Below are positions 8,906 through 16,326 of a stretch of 42,189 nt of DNA, one piece after another. Numbering within the stretch: the stretch's first letter is position 1; each line of letters opens with the position of its first letter. A program made the translations under genes and the position numbers. Below the pieces are notes generated by a model. It made no database searches. It was not told the origin of the DNA and was given only the letters and a program-made list of their open reading frames with translations. The DNA is from Planctomycetales bacterium (GTDB lineage: Bacteria > Planctomycetota > Planctomycetia > Pirellulales > Pirellulaceae): the NCBI GenBank assembly GCA_020427005.1, contig JAGQOY010000037.1, positions 1-42,189 on the forward strand. The letters run 5' to 3'.

Positions 8906-9088
8906 ATGAGGAATTTAGCGCTAAAATTGAATCGGTTTCTGGAATCTGAAGAGGGCCCTACCGCGGTTGAATATGCTGTCATGTTGGCCTTGATTGTAGT
9001 TGTCTGTATTACAGCAATATCCTCAGTAGGGACCAATGCCCAATCGACTTTTACCAATGTTGCTAATCAATTGGGTGGTGGAAGCTAA
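8906..9088 (+). CDS. flp: Flp/Tad type IVb pilin 1
   Basis: A 60-residue pilin, the building block of the Tad pilus. A 17-residue leader ending in Glu-Glu-Gly is followed by PTAVEYAVMLALIVVVC. The prepilin peptidase would cut after Gly17, placing Glu at +5 and Tyr at +6 as in Flp pilins, and the hydrophobic helix follows at once. The +1 residue is Pro. The tail ends with a Gly-Gly-Gly-Ser. GGAGAG upstream gives a reasonable ribosome site for ATG 8906; an earlier ATG at 8901 is out of frame. It is 78 percent identical (47 of 60) to the second pilin downstream. It has its own promoter candidate and terminator, so it is probably a single-gene transcript. Confidence 0.93.
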   Translation: MRNLALKLNRFLESEEGPTAVEYAVMLALIVVVCITAISSVGTNAQSTFTNVANQLGGGS

Positions 9089-9118
9089 GTCGGAGCATTT
9101 AATCCTTAAAATCCGTAA

Positions 9119-9153
9119 CAAGCAGACGGTTAATTCCGCCTGCTTTTTTTTTG
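9119..9153 (+). terminator. Rho-independent terminator after pilin 1
   Basis: The stem AGCAGACGG/CCGCCTGCT (one A-C mismatch) is extended by A-T pairs, has a six-base loop, and is followed by nine or more T's. It lies 31 bases after the pilin stop and would make the abundant pilin message monocistronic. Confidence 0.8.
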
Positions 9154-9366
9154 CCATCACAAGAATAAGACTTGGAGATTACAAACGCATGGGTAACGGT
9201 GACCGTGTAGAAGGGCATCGAATTAGTTCCTAGGAGGGCAGAGATTTATTTTTTTGAGGTGCCTGGGCAATAGTTTCTGGCGTTAATTCTTTTGTGTGGG
9301 AACAAATCGACGGAAACGGGTGAGCAAATCCAGGCTTTCAAAAAGATTGTTTGGATTTCCTAATCG
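9154..9366. other. Intergenic stretch between the pilins, no gene seen
   Basis: No supported coding region lies here. A Shine-Dalgarno-like AGGAGGG near 9233-9239 is followed only by a very short open frame. The promoter of the second pilin starts at 9367. Confidence 0.4.
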
Positions 9367-9401
9367 TTAGAGTTTGACTCTTTCCCAAACTGACGTACGG
9401 T
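9367..9401 (+). promoter_or_regulatory. Promoter candidate of pilin gene 2
   Basis: TTAGAGTTTGACT (-35 hexamer TTGACT at 9374-9379), a 16-base spacer and TACGGT (9396-9401) repeat the arrangement before pilin 1, while most flanking sequence differs. The expected transcript start is near 9408. Confidence 0.65.
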
Positions 9402-9407
9402 TCAGGT

Positions 9408-9444
9408 AGAGAGCAGATCGCACTTGCGATTCATCTCACTCTCT
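9408..9444 (+). promoter_or_regulatory. Stem-loop at the predicted 5' end of the pilin 2 message
   Basis: AGAGAG (9408-9413) pairs with CTCTCT (9439-9444), and inside it ATCGCA (9417-9422) pairs with TGCGAT (9425-9430). The structure begins at the predicted transcript start. A 5'-terminal hairpin of this kind often protects a message from 5'-dependent RNase E decay; that role is inference here. Confidence 0.45.
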
Positions 9445-9548
9445 GCGGTATCCACACGACATGCAAAATTTGGCGACCATGTCAGCAGGCTTCTGCGGAG
9501 TTCCGTTTCCGGTTTTCCCGTCTGGGTGTTCGCATTTGGAGAGATGCA

Positions 9549-9731
9549 ATGAAGAATTTCGCCGCAAAGATTGATCGTTTCCTGAAGTCCGAAGACGGAC
9601 CAACGGCGGTTGAGTATGCCGTTATGTTGGCTCTGATCGTGGTTGTATGCTTGACAGCTATTACATCCATTGGAACCAACGCCAAGACAACGTTCAACAA
9701 CGTTGCTAACCAACTTGGTGGTGGAAGCTAA
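9549..9731 (+). CDS. flp: Flp/Tad type IVb pilin 2
   Basis: A second 60-residue Flp pilin, paralogous to the first. The leader ends Glu-Asp-Gly17, then PTAVEYAVMLALIVVVC, so prepilin peptidase processing should be the same. Differences from the first copy lie mainly in the leader (Arg2/Lys, Asn9/Asp, Glu13/Lys) and in the surface-exposed tail (Gln46/Lys, Ser47/Thr, Thr50/Asn), while the helix core is nearly invariant. GGAG precedes ATG 9549 at suitable spacing. It has its own promoter candidate and a hairpin-bearing leader of about 140 bases. No T-rich terminator follows directly. Either pilin may be the major subunit, or the two may be switched by condition. Confidence 0.93.
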   Translation: MKNFAAKIDRFLKSEDGPTAVEYAVMLALIVVVCLTAITSIGTNAKTTFNNVANQLGGGS

Positions 9732-9777
9732 TCAACTTAGCCTTCAAACTAACCTCGATGAGCTTCCAGTGTGGAGT

Positions 9778-10047
9778 TTATAGAGGTAGAACGAAAATAC
9801 CACTCCCACGCTCTCGACTACGAGATTCGTAATCGAGGTGTGGGTAGTTTGGTTTTTCTCTGGAATTCTTTTTCCGGGAATCTTCTATTCCGGCGATCAG
9901 GATTGGCCATGGATGATAGCGACCGCTTTCTTTTCCCAATTCGGTCCTAAGTTGTTCTATCATGCTGTTGCCCCATTCTTTGTAGGGCCAGACCCTTGGT
10001 AAGGCAAAGTCTCGATCTCCTGTGCCAAAGGTACTATGGCCAAACAA
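9778..10047 (-). CDS. Unassigned 89-residue open frame, possibly a gene remnant
   Basis: I do not recognise this frame. It codes a hydrophilic 89-residue protein with several Trp and Tyr residues (for example RVWPYKEWGNSMIEQL and SGRYHPWPILIAGIED), and the frame continues upstream of the Met with similar composition, so it could be the C-terminal piece of a broken gene. No ribosome site is visible for the Met, and it is the only minus-strand frame inside a plus-strand locus. It may equally be a chance frame; confidence is low. Confidence 0.2.
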   Translation of the reverse strand: MFGHSTFGTGDRDFALPRVWPYKEWGNSMIEQLRTELGKESGRYHPWPILIAGIEDSRKKNSREKPNYPHLDYESRSRERGSGIFVLPL

Positions 10048-10075
10048 TTTGTACAGGTTTCCCAGTGCTCAACGT

Positions 10076-10103
10076 TTGACTAGCGTGAATTCTGGCTTAG
10101 GTT
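10076..10103 (+). promoter_or_regulatory. Promoter-like pair upstream of the prepilin peptidase
   Basis: TTGACT (10076-10081), a 16-base spacer and TAGGTT (10098-10103) match the arrangement of the pilin promoters, without the TTAGAG extension. It would give a leader of about 300 bases to the peptidase gene, or serve the small frame at 10260. Confidence 0.35.
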
Positions 10104-10259
10104 TCAGATGGGAAGGATCTTTGGCAAAGCTGACAGACTCGAAGCTTTCTCAGTCAGATCCTTGTTCGCTTGCATTGGCTTAAGGCCAAATGCGATTTGA
10201 TAATCAACCAGTCTTTTTGTGCGGCCACGTCAAGTGGTGCTGAGAGCAAAAAAACAGCT

Positions 10260-10367
10260 ATGCCCTACATCCTGCCTACTGAATCGATTGCCAATCTCTG
10301 GGAAATGATTTGCTTTGCTGGCACGATCATTGCAACGCTGCTGGTGTGGTTTTGTAGCTTACGTTGA
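10260..10367 (+). CDS. Possible 35-residue single-pass membrane peptide
   Basis: ATG 10260 opens a 35-codon frame with one clear hydrophobic segment, about residues 16-32 (MICFAGTIIATLLVWFC). It stops 45 bases before the prepilin peptidase. A longer version from ATG 10170 is possible but its extra residues look random. The ribosome site is poor (GAG at a distance). Many pilus loci carry small membrane peptides, but I cannot name this one. Confidence 0.3.
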   Translation: MPYILPTESIANLWEMICFAGTIIATLLVWFCSLR

Positions 10368-10412
10368 GACCAATAGATCTAAATGCCTACAAGAATTTGA
10401 CACGGGATATAT

Positions 10413-10967
10413 ATGGAAACTTTAATTACTCACCTCACAGAAAATTGGGCGATGTGGGCGGTGTCTTTAACGCTGGTTGTCGCTGCTGTCATCGACGGGT
10501 TGTATCTCAAAGTGCCCAATAAGATTACCTATCCATTAATAATCTCCGGGTGGGTGTACAGCACCCTGGTCGGCGGTTGGGTTGGGCTAGGCTGGAGTGT
10601 GTTGGCAACCTTTTTTGGTTTGGCATTGCTATTTGGCTTACATCTCATCGGTGGAATGGGAGCTGGTGACGTGAAGTTGCTGGCTGGCATTGCGGCTTTT
10701 GTGCACATTGAGCACACCTGGTACATATTTGTCGCTACTACGATTGTCGGAGCCGTAATGGCTTTGATTCAGATAGCGGTCAGCGGTCAATGGTTGAAGC
10801 ATTGGACTCAGGCTCACGCTATTCTTCAAGAAATTTGGACGGTACGCGATGCCGACAAACTTTATGAAATATCCCAAGAACGTAAACCACGCATGCTGTT
10901 GTTACCGTATGGCATCCCCATGACGGTGGCGGCAATTGGCTATTTTGCATTTGCTGGCCTGCTTTGA
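10413..10967 (+). CDS. cpaA: Prepilin peptidase, CpaA/TadV type (A24 aspartyl protease)
   Basis: Membrane protease that removes the leader of the Flp pilins. The 184 residues form about six membrane segments. The two catalytic aspartates are visible: Asp28 in AAVIDGLYLKVPN and Asp86 in the GxGD motif GMGAGDVKLL. There is no N-terminal methylase domain, as expected for the short CpaA/TadV form. GGGAT lies about 8 bases before ATG 10413. It sits between the pilins and CpaB, the usual Tad order, though separated from both by unusually long gaps. The last 75 residues include a hydrophilic segment with HWTQAHAILQEIW before a final membrane helix. Confidence 0.93.
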   Translation: METLITHLTENWAMWAVSLTLVVAAVIDGLYLKVPNKITYPLIISGWVYSTLVGGWVGLGWSVLATFFGLALLFGLHLIGGMGAGDVKLLAGIAAFVHIEHTWYIFVATTIVGAVMALIQIAVSGQWLKHWTQAHAILQEIWTVRDADKLYEISQERKPRMLLLPYGIPMTVAAIGYFAFAGLL

Positions 10968-11309
10968 GCTCGATGGTTATGTGTGGCCATGGCAAATCTT
11001 TCGATTGTCGATATTTGATATGCACAACTGGATTCGACTTTGACGATTGTTGTGATAAGTCGCGCAGTGAGCCCAGGATTTTTTGGGACACGCTGCCCGT
11101 TTAGATCAACTTGTCGCTGAATACAGAATATTCAAGTGATTAGAGTTAGTTTGAAGTCAATCTAGCCTCGGTGCCAATGATAGCGTTTAACCATTCCTGT
11201 TTACTGAGATCAGGGGCGTCCTCGGTGGAAACATGTGTGCAGGCTACGACAAGTGTGCCGGCGAGAATGTCGATCCGTGGAACTAGATAACGTGTAAGGC
11301 ATACTGGCG
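10968..11309. other. 342-base intergenic region before cpaB
   Basis: No gene was seen. The stretch TTTGAAGTCAATCTAGC (from about 11150) resembles TTGACAGTCAATCCAGC upstream of the secretin gene (from 12360), so a shared control element is possible. No clear -10 hexamer follows the copy here. Confidence 0.35.
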
Positions 11310-12329
11310 ATGCGAGCAAAACCGTTAATTTTACTAGTGATTGCACTCGGCTGCGGCATGATAGCGGCTGTTGGAGTTAGCAAGGCGGTCATGAATAATG
11401 GCGACGCGACGCCCACTGTTGAGGCGACGACGGAGATATTCGTAGCTGTCCAAGATCTAAAGAATGGTGCCAAGATCACAGCTGATGCAGTCAAACTAGA
11501 GAAGTGGCCCAATAGTCGACTTCCAGAAGGTGCCATAACGCAACTAGAGGTGCTTGAGCAAAAATTTACAAATCAGCAAATATTCGCTGGGGAACCCATC
11601 CTTGAACGGAAGTTGTCCGATAGCCTAGATAGTTTTTCCACACAAATACCCCCCGGTTATAGAGTCTTTGATATTCCAGGATCTTCCGGCTACATCAAAC
11701 CTGGTGACCATGTGGACGTGGTGGGAACCTTCAAATTGGATATGGGAAAAGCGGAAACAAAAACGGTATTGCGTAATATCGAAGTGTTTGGAATCAACGG
11801 GATTACATCTCGAGACTCCGAAATCAGTTCCAATCAAGTAAACTTCCAGTTATTGGTGAAAGAAAGTCAGCTAGAAGCACTGACTCTGGCCCACGAGATG
11901 GGTGAATTGCGTCTGAGCCTCCGGCCTTTTGGCGAGGACAGAGAGAGCGATACGGATAATGGCAGACCATTTTTGGATTGGATCGATCGGTCCGCTAAAA
12001 AGGAAGTGCTGACTTCGCAGCCTGTGCCGGAACCCGTATTCCAAATGAATCCAATCGTTGATGAAAAGAAAGAGATTCTGGTGATTACACCAGAGGGGAT
12101 TACGCGTTACGAATATTCGGAGGAGGATAGTATTCCTCGCATGGTAATTGAGCAGGGGGCAAATGATGCGGCTGCGGCTGCTACCCCAGTCAAGCGTTGG
12201 GGAACACCTCCAAAGGCCAACGTTTATTCAGGTTATGCGGGATATGCGCCGACATATCCTACAAGCGCGCCCGCGCCGGTGACTCCACCAAGCGACGATG
12301 GCGCGCCGGTGCAGGAAGTCGCCGAGTAG
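11310..12329 (+). CDS. cpaB: Flp pilus assembly protein CpaB/RcpC
   Basis: Periplasmic component that works with the secretin in Tad pilus assembly. An N-terminal membrane anchor (LILLVIALGCGMIAAVGV) is followed by a SAF domain at about residues 40-105, including VAVQDLKNGAKITADAVKLE and GEPILERKLSD. The RcpC domain, about 105-215, has IPPGYRVFDIPG and YIKPGDHVDVVGTF, the family hallmark. A long C-terminal tail rich in Ala, Pro and Tyr (about 275-339) is probably disordered. The start ATG 11310 fits the anchor but has no good ribosome site. The secretin gene follows after 107 bases with its own promoter-like pair. Confidence 0.93.
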   Translation: MRAKPLILLVIALGCGMIAAVGVSKAVMNNGDATPTVEATTEIFVAVQDLKNGAKITADAVKLEKWPNSRLPEGAITQLEVLEQKFTNQQIFAGEPILERKLSDSLDSFSTQIPPGYRVFDIPGSSGYIKPGDHVDVVGTFKLDMGKAETKTVLRNIEVFGINGITSRDSEISSNQVNFQLLVKESQLEALTLAHEMGELRLSLRPFGEDRESDTDNGRPFLDWIDRSAKKEVLTSQPVPEPVFQMNPIVDEKKEILVITPEGITRYEYSEEDSIPRMVIEQGANDAAAAATPVKRWGTPPKANVYSGYAGYAPTYPTSAPAPVTPPSDDGAPVQEVAE

Positions 12330-12359
12330 GGACGAATGTATGAGCGAGTTGAACAGTAA

Positions 12360-12386
12360 TTGACAGTCAATCCAGCAACCTAGGGT
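12360..12386 (+). promoter_or_regulatory. Promoter-like pair before the secretin gene
   Basis: TTGACA (12360-12365), a 15-base spacer and TAGGGT (12381-12386) lie in the cpaB-cpaC gap, 51 bases before the secretin start. The -35 is consensus; the -10 is weak and resembles those of the pilin promoters. Confidence 0.35.
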
Positions 12387-12436
12387 CAGGGAAGACCTGT
12401 TTGGTGTCGGATTAACAAGTACAAGGATGTCAGGGC

Positions 12437-14041
12437 ATGGCTGTCTCGAATAAGCGAGCACAAAAAGGCTCCACAATCAAAAAGCGAATATTGGGTTGGC
12501 TCCTAAGTACAGGGGCAGCAATCCTCTCGTGTCAGAGCGTGCATGCTCAGCAATTGAGCGACCATATTCCGAATGGAACAACGGTCTCTGTAGATACCAC
12601 GCGCGGCCATCAGTCGATCCAAATGGTCGTCAACGACAGCCGTGAGCTGGTTGCTGATCGCCCATTTGAGCAAATTCGCATACACAATCAGAACGTGCTT
12701 AAGGCACTGCCACTGGGTGGTGATCGTTTGCAGATTTCTGCTCTTACCACGGGTATAACCAACATTGATCTGATTGTTGGGAACTCGACCCACACCATCG
12801 AAGTACTGGTGCTCGCCGATGCGCGCATGGCAGAGGCTGTGTTGCGCGAAGCATTCCCTACTTCGAATTTGCGGGTGACTCCGTTCCAACAAGCATGCAT
12901 CGTGAGTGGTACGGTGGCGAATGCCTCAGAAGTTGAACTCATCGTTTCGATTTGTGAGCAATTCTTCGGAAACGTCATCAACAACGTCGACGTGACTGGA
13001 GTTCAGACGATCCAACTTGAGACTCAGATCATGGAAGTCTCTCGAACTAAATTGCGCGAGTTGGGAGTGGACTGGGCTTTTGGCAACAATGACGATTTTA
13101 TTGGTCAGTCTGTCAGTGGCTTGCTTGTTCAGAATGGTGCCAATTTTGCAAGTAATGCCACCGCCAAAACTCTCGAATGGGGTGTCGTTCAAAATGGCAC
13201 GCAATTCTTAAATACCATACGAGCCCTTCGATCGAAAAACTTAGTGAAAGTGTTGGCAAATCCAACTCTGATTGCAGTTGACGGGCGGCCGGCGAGCTTC
13301 AACTCGGGGGGCGAAATTCCAATCGTTGTACCGGCTGGTTTAGGTCAAGTCGGTGTCCAGTACCGAGAATTTGGTACACGCGTGGACTTTATGGCCAAAG
13401 TCCAGGGTGAAGGCAAAATCTATTTGGAAGTACGACCTTACATTAGCGAAATAGATCCCAGCCGTAGCGTCACCATCCAAGGAGTGAGTGTACCTGGGTT
13501 GCGCAGTCGATTTCTTGAAACGGGCGTAACAATCAACGCCGGTGAAACTTTGGCACTTGCTGGCTTACTTCAGGTGCGCACAGAGACGCTAAACAAAGGA
13601 CTGCCTGGTCTAAGCGACCTACCCTATTTAGGCGCTCTGTTCCGCACAACTCGCGATGAACAAAATGAAGTTGAACTATTGATTACAGTTACACCACATT
13701 TCGCCGGGGCATTGACACCTGATCAAATTCCTCAGGGCGCTCCGGGACTCTTTACACAACCTCCAACTGACAAAGAATTGTACCTAAAATCCTACATGGA
13801 AACGCCAGTTGTGGATGACGGAGGACTTATGGGAGTTCCGAATGAAGGATTCGTGCCTCAATTCACACCCTCTGCCAATTATGCTCCTGCTTTCGAGCTT
13901 TCACCGTCGGTACCCGCGCCTAATCCAGCAGCTATGAGTGTTGGCCCAAATGTGCCACGTATTGCGCAACAGCCGGCTGGTGCGAATCCCGAATATGTCC
14001 CGAATCCTCCTGGGCAAAACTCTCCTGCAATCGTGCGATAG
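12437..14041 (+). CDS. cpaC: Tad pilus secretin CpaC/RcpA
   Basis: Outer-membrane secretin through which the Flp pilus passes. A basic start and hydrophobic stretch ending near VHAQQL (about residue 36) make a signal peptide. Residues about 50-120 form the pilus-formation N-terminal domain (DRPFEQIRIHNQNVLKALPL). A BON-like domain follows (about 130-185), then a linker with QLETQIMEVSRTKLRELGV. The secretin core, about 265-430, has VLANPTLIAVDGRPASFNSG, GTRVDFMAKV, GETLALAGLL and the closing ELLITVTPHF. The last 95 residues are rich in Pro, Asn and Ala and probably disordered. ATG 12437 is preceded by AGGG. The gap to cpaE is 80 bases. Confidence 0.95.
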   Translation: MAVSNKRAQKGSTIKKRILGWLLSTGAAILSCQSVHAQQLSDHIPNGTTVSVDTTRGHQSIQMVVNDSRELVADRPFEQIRIHNQNVLKALPLGGDRLQISALTTGITNIDLIVGNSTHTIEVLVLADARMAEAVLREAFPTSNLRVTPFQQACIVSGTVANASEVELIVSICEQFFGNVINNVDVTGVQTIQLETQIMEVSRTKLRELGVDWAFGNNDDFIGQSVSGLLVQNGANFASNATAKTLEWGVVQNGTQFLNTIRALRSKNLVKVLANPTLIAVDGRPASFNSGGEIPIVVPAGLGQVGVQYREFGTRVDFMAKVQGEGKIYLEVRPYISEIDPSRSVTIQGVSVPGLRSRFLETGVTINAGETLALAGLLQVRTETLNKGLPGLSDLPYLGALFRTTRDEQNEVELLITVTPHFAGALTPDQIPQGAPGLFTQPPTDKELYLKSYMETPVVDDGGLMGVPNEGFVPQFTPSANYAPAFELSPSVPAPNPAAMSVGPNVPRIAQQPAGANPEYVPNPPGQNSPAIVR

Positions 14042-14121
14042 ATTGGGTGAGTTTTTGAGGACAACACAGCGTCATTACGATCGGGGCACTGAGATCGTAC
14101 CAATTGAATAGTAGGAATCCG

Positions 14122-15363
14122 ATGAGCAACGTACTTCGCATCGCTATGGTGGATCCTCGCGACGACTCGCGTGAGGTACTCAAGAAAATGTTCTTGAGTA
14201 TGGATTCGGTGTGGTTGGAGGCCGAGTGCTCGCGTTACGAATTTTTTCCGGATGTAGTATCACAGTCATCACCCGATGTGGGTGTCGTAAGTTTGGATTC
14301 CGACACCGAAAAGGGGATCAATCTTCTCGAACGGATGCGAAGCGATTCTCCAGACTGCGCCTTGTTGGCGGTAAGTTCTAGCACGGATGGTCAGTTGATT
14401 CTTCGAGCTATCCGCGCAGGTGCCAAAGAGTTCTTGCCGATACCGGTTAGCCTTGAAGATCTAATGGCTTCACTAGCTCGAATCTCCGAAGCAAAGTTTG
14501 GAGGGTTGTCAGGAAAGAATCGTGGTAGCAAGATTATCGCGGTTGCCGGTGCCAGCGGTGGAGTGGGCTGTACGAGCATTGCCGTGAATTTGGGCTGTAT
14601 CCTTGCATCCGAACCACAGAATTCGGTAGCCCTTGTGGATTTGGACTTGGCGATTGGCGATGCGGATGTGTTTCTAGATACGATTCCAGACTATTCGCTA
14701 ATTGACGTCACTGAGAACATTTCACGACTTGACTTTCAATTGTTAAAGAGGTCGCTGACCAAGCATAGTTCCGGTCTTTATCTCTTGCCAAGACCGGTCC
14801 AGTTGCAAGACGTTCAACTCATTACTCCCGATTCGTTGCGACGCGTATTTGGACTGCTGAAAGCCACATTCACTCACGTAGTTTTGGATGTATCCAAAGG
14901 TTTTACGGAAACCGATATCGCGGCCTTCGAATTTGCCAATGATGTACTTATGGTGGTTCAACTCGATTTGCCTTGTTTGCGCAACCTCGTGCGATTGCAA
15001 ATGTCTTTCGACGAAGTCGATGGCCTGCGTGATAAACTAAAAGTCGTAGTCAATCGGGTGGGTCTTGAGAGCGGACAAATTAAACTCAAACGTGCGAAAG
15101 AAACAATCGGTAGAGACATCTTTTTCCAAATTCCCAACGATTATCGTACGATGATCGAAGTGCGAAATAACGGTGTGCCTCTAATCGAGCAGGCACCCAA
15201 AGCGCCGATAACCATCGCGATGCAGGGTCTAGCGGACGCCATCACGGGCAAATCTGACCCGGATACAGGTGATGGAGATGAACCCAATCAGGCCGCGAAT
15301 CAATCGTCTTCATCTTGGCTGAATTTTTGGCCCAACAAAGGGGCAAAATCTCGATCCAAATAG
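14122..15363 (+). CDS. cpaE: CpaE/TadZ pilus localisation ATPase-like protein with receiver-like N-domain
   Basis: A MinD/ParA-fold protein that places Tad pili in the cell. The start is ATG 14122, with AGGA about 6 bases upstream; a TTG at 14104 is less likely. Residues 4-120 form an atypical receiver domain (LRIAMVDPRDDSREVLKKMF, then EFLPIPVSLEDL). The ATPase domain starts near residue 140. Its Walker A equivalent reads VAGASGGVGCTSIAVNLG: the glycines are kept, but both the signature lysine and the P-loop lysine of KGGxGKT are missing, as in several TadZ proteins. VALVDLDLAIGDADVFLD supplies the Asp-rich strand. ATP turnover is therefore doubtful. No cpaF, tadB or tadC follows. Confidence 0.92.
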   Translation: MSNVLRIAMVDPRDDSREVLKKMFLSMDSVWLEAECSRYEFFPDVVSQSSPDVGVVSLDSDTEKGINLLERMRSDSPDCALLAVSSSTDGQLILRAIRAGAKEFLPIPVSLEDLMASLARISEAKFGGLSGKNRGSKIIAVAGASGGVGCTSIAVNLGCILASEPQNSVALVDLDLAIGDADVFLDTIPDYSLIDVTENISRLDFQLLKRSLTKHSSGLYLLPRPVQLQDVQLITPDSLRRVFGLLKATFTHVVLDVSKGFTETDIAAFEFANDVLMVVQLDLPCLRNLVRLQMSFDEVDGLRDKLKVVVNRVGLESGQIKLKRAKETIGRDIFFQIPNDYRTMIEVRNNGVPLIEQAPKAPITIAMQGLADAITGKSDPDTGDGDEPNQAANQSSSSWLNFWPNKGAKSRSK

Positions 15364-15452
15364 TGAGGAGATTCATGAGGCGATCGATCATTAGCATCTT
15401 CTGTGCATCTGGCGGCTATTGCCGAGGCCGGTGAGACGAAGGATTTCAAAGC

Positions 15453-16325
15453 GTGAATTCGTGGGTCGAAGATCTAGTTTCAACACTTGAGCCCGCGTTC
15501 TCAGCAGCCGAGGGGCAAAGTACAGTTGAATCCTGTGCCCTGTCCGTCCTAGCCTGTCATTCTTTTGGTCGCTCGGATGCAGCTAGGAGTGGAGCCGACT
15601 GGTTGACAGATGTCCAGCAACCTGACGGGTCCGTCAGTCTTTGGGGAGATCAATCCTTTCCGAAGTGGCCAACTAGTCTAGCTATGCTCGCTTGGCTCTC
15701 ATGCAATGAATTGCACCAGTACTCCAGCTCGATTCGTCGAGCTGTCGCGTGGACTTTGGCAAACGAGTCTGAGCCGGTAGTTAGTGATGGAGTGATGGGG
15801 CATGACACGCAATTGATTGGTTGGTCATGGGTTACCGGGACACACGGTTGGATAGAACCGTCCGCACTTTTTGTCTGTGCGTTGAGGCAACTCGGATTCG
15901 GTGAGCACCCCAGGGTCCATGAGGCCATATTGCTGTTGCTCGATCGTCAGCTGCCTGCTGGTGGGTGCAATTATGGTAATACGACAGTGCTAGGGCAAAC
16001 GCTTCGACCGCATGTACAGCCCACTGGAATAGCCATGTTGGCTCTGGCTCAGAAATCGGATCCAAGAATTACGCGGACACTGGATTATTTGGAGAGAATC
16101 TTACCCGATGTTGACTCCATACCTTCCTTGGCGTGGTCCCTCTTGGGGCTAGCAGCTCACGGTCGTCATCCCGGGAGAGCTCAAGCAAACAATATGCTGT
16201 ATCGCATTTGGAATATGCCTTCTCCACTGCCGAGGACTCCATTGGACATTGCTTTGGTGGCATTGTCGTCCAATGGAGTGTTTTCCAGGGTTGTTCAAGA
16301 TTTCTCTGACATGGCCAGGGCCTAA
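15453..16325 (+). CDS. Alpha/alpha-toroid protein, prenyltransferase/squalene-cyclase fold, function unknown
   Basis: A 290-residue protein without signal peptide. Two QW-like repeats are visible: VQQPDGSVSLW (about residues 54-64) and RQLPAGGCNYGN (about 165-176). Between them lies GWSWVTGTHGWIEPSALFV, typical of the toroid proteins related to protein-prenyltransferase beta subunits and squalene cyclases. The catalytic DxDD or zinc site of true cyclases or prenyltransferases is not seen, and the length is less than half of a squalene-hopene cyclase, so enzymatic cyclisation is unlikely. GTG 15453 has AAGGA about 9 bases upstream. The next gene begins 1 base after its stop, which suggests translational coupling and a joint function. 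Confidence 0.75.
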   Translation: MNSWVEDLVSTLEPAFSAAEGQSTVESCALSVLACHSFGRSDAARSGADWLTDVQQPDGSVSLWGDQSFPKWPTSLAMLAWLSCNELHQYSSSIRRAVAWTLANESEPVVSDGVMGHDTQLIGWSWVTGTHGWIEPSALFVCALRQLGFGEHPRVHEAILLLLDRQLPAGGCNYGNTTVLGQTLRPHVQPTGIAMLALAQKSDPRITRTLDYLERILPDVDSIPSLAWSLLGLAAHGRHPGRAQANNMLYRIWNMPSPLPRTPLDIALVALSSNGVFSRVVQDFSDMARA

Positions 16326-16326
16326 T

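Larger units (their letters stand above)
9732..10412. other. 681-base gap inside the pilus locus
   Basis: No recognised gene fills this gap. It holds an unassigned minus-strand open frame (9778-10047), a promoter-like pair at 10076-10103, and a possible small membrane peptide (10260-10367), each listed separately. The gap is large for a Tad cluster and may contain a decayed gene. Confidence 0.4.

Noticed and set aside
8797..9057. Minus-strand frame antisense to pilin 1 (and the similar one at 9482-9700 antisense to pilin 2)
   Set aside because: The two resemble each other only because the pilins are paralogues; there is no ribosome site and no independent family match.
11146..11346. Minus-strand frames in the cpaA-cpaB gap
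   Set aside because: They overlap real coding ends and show no coding character.
16249..16326. Longer start for the DUF362 gene
   Set aside because: It would overlap the toroid gene by 77 bases and put extra residues before a good twin-arginine leader starting at 16327.
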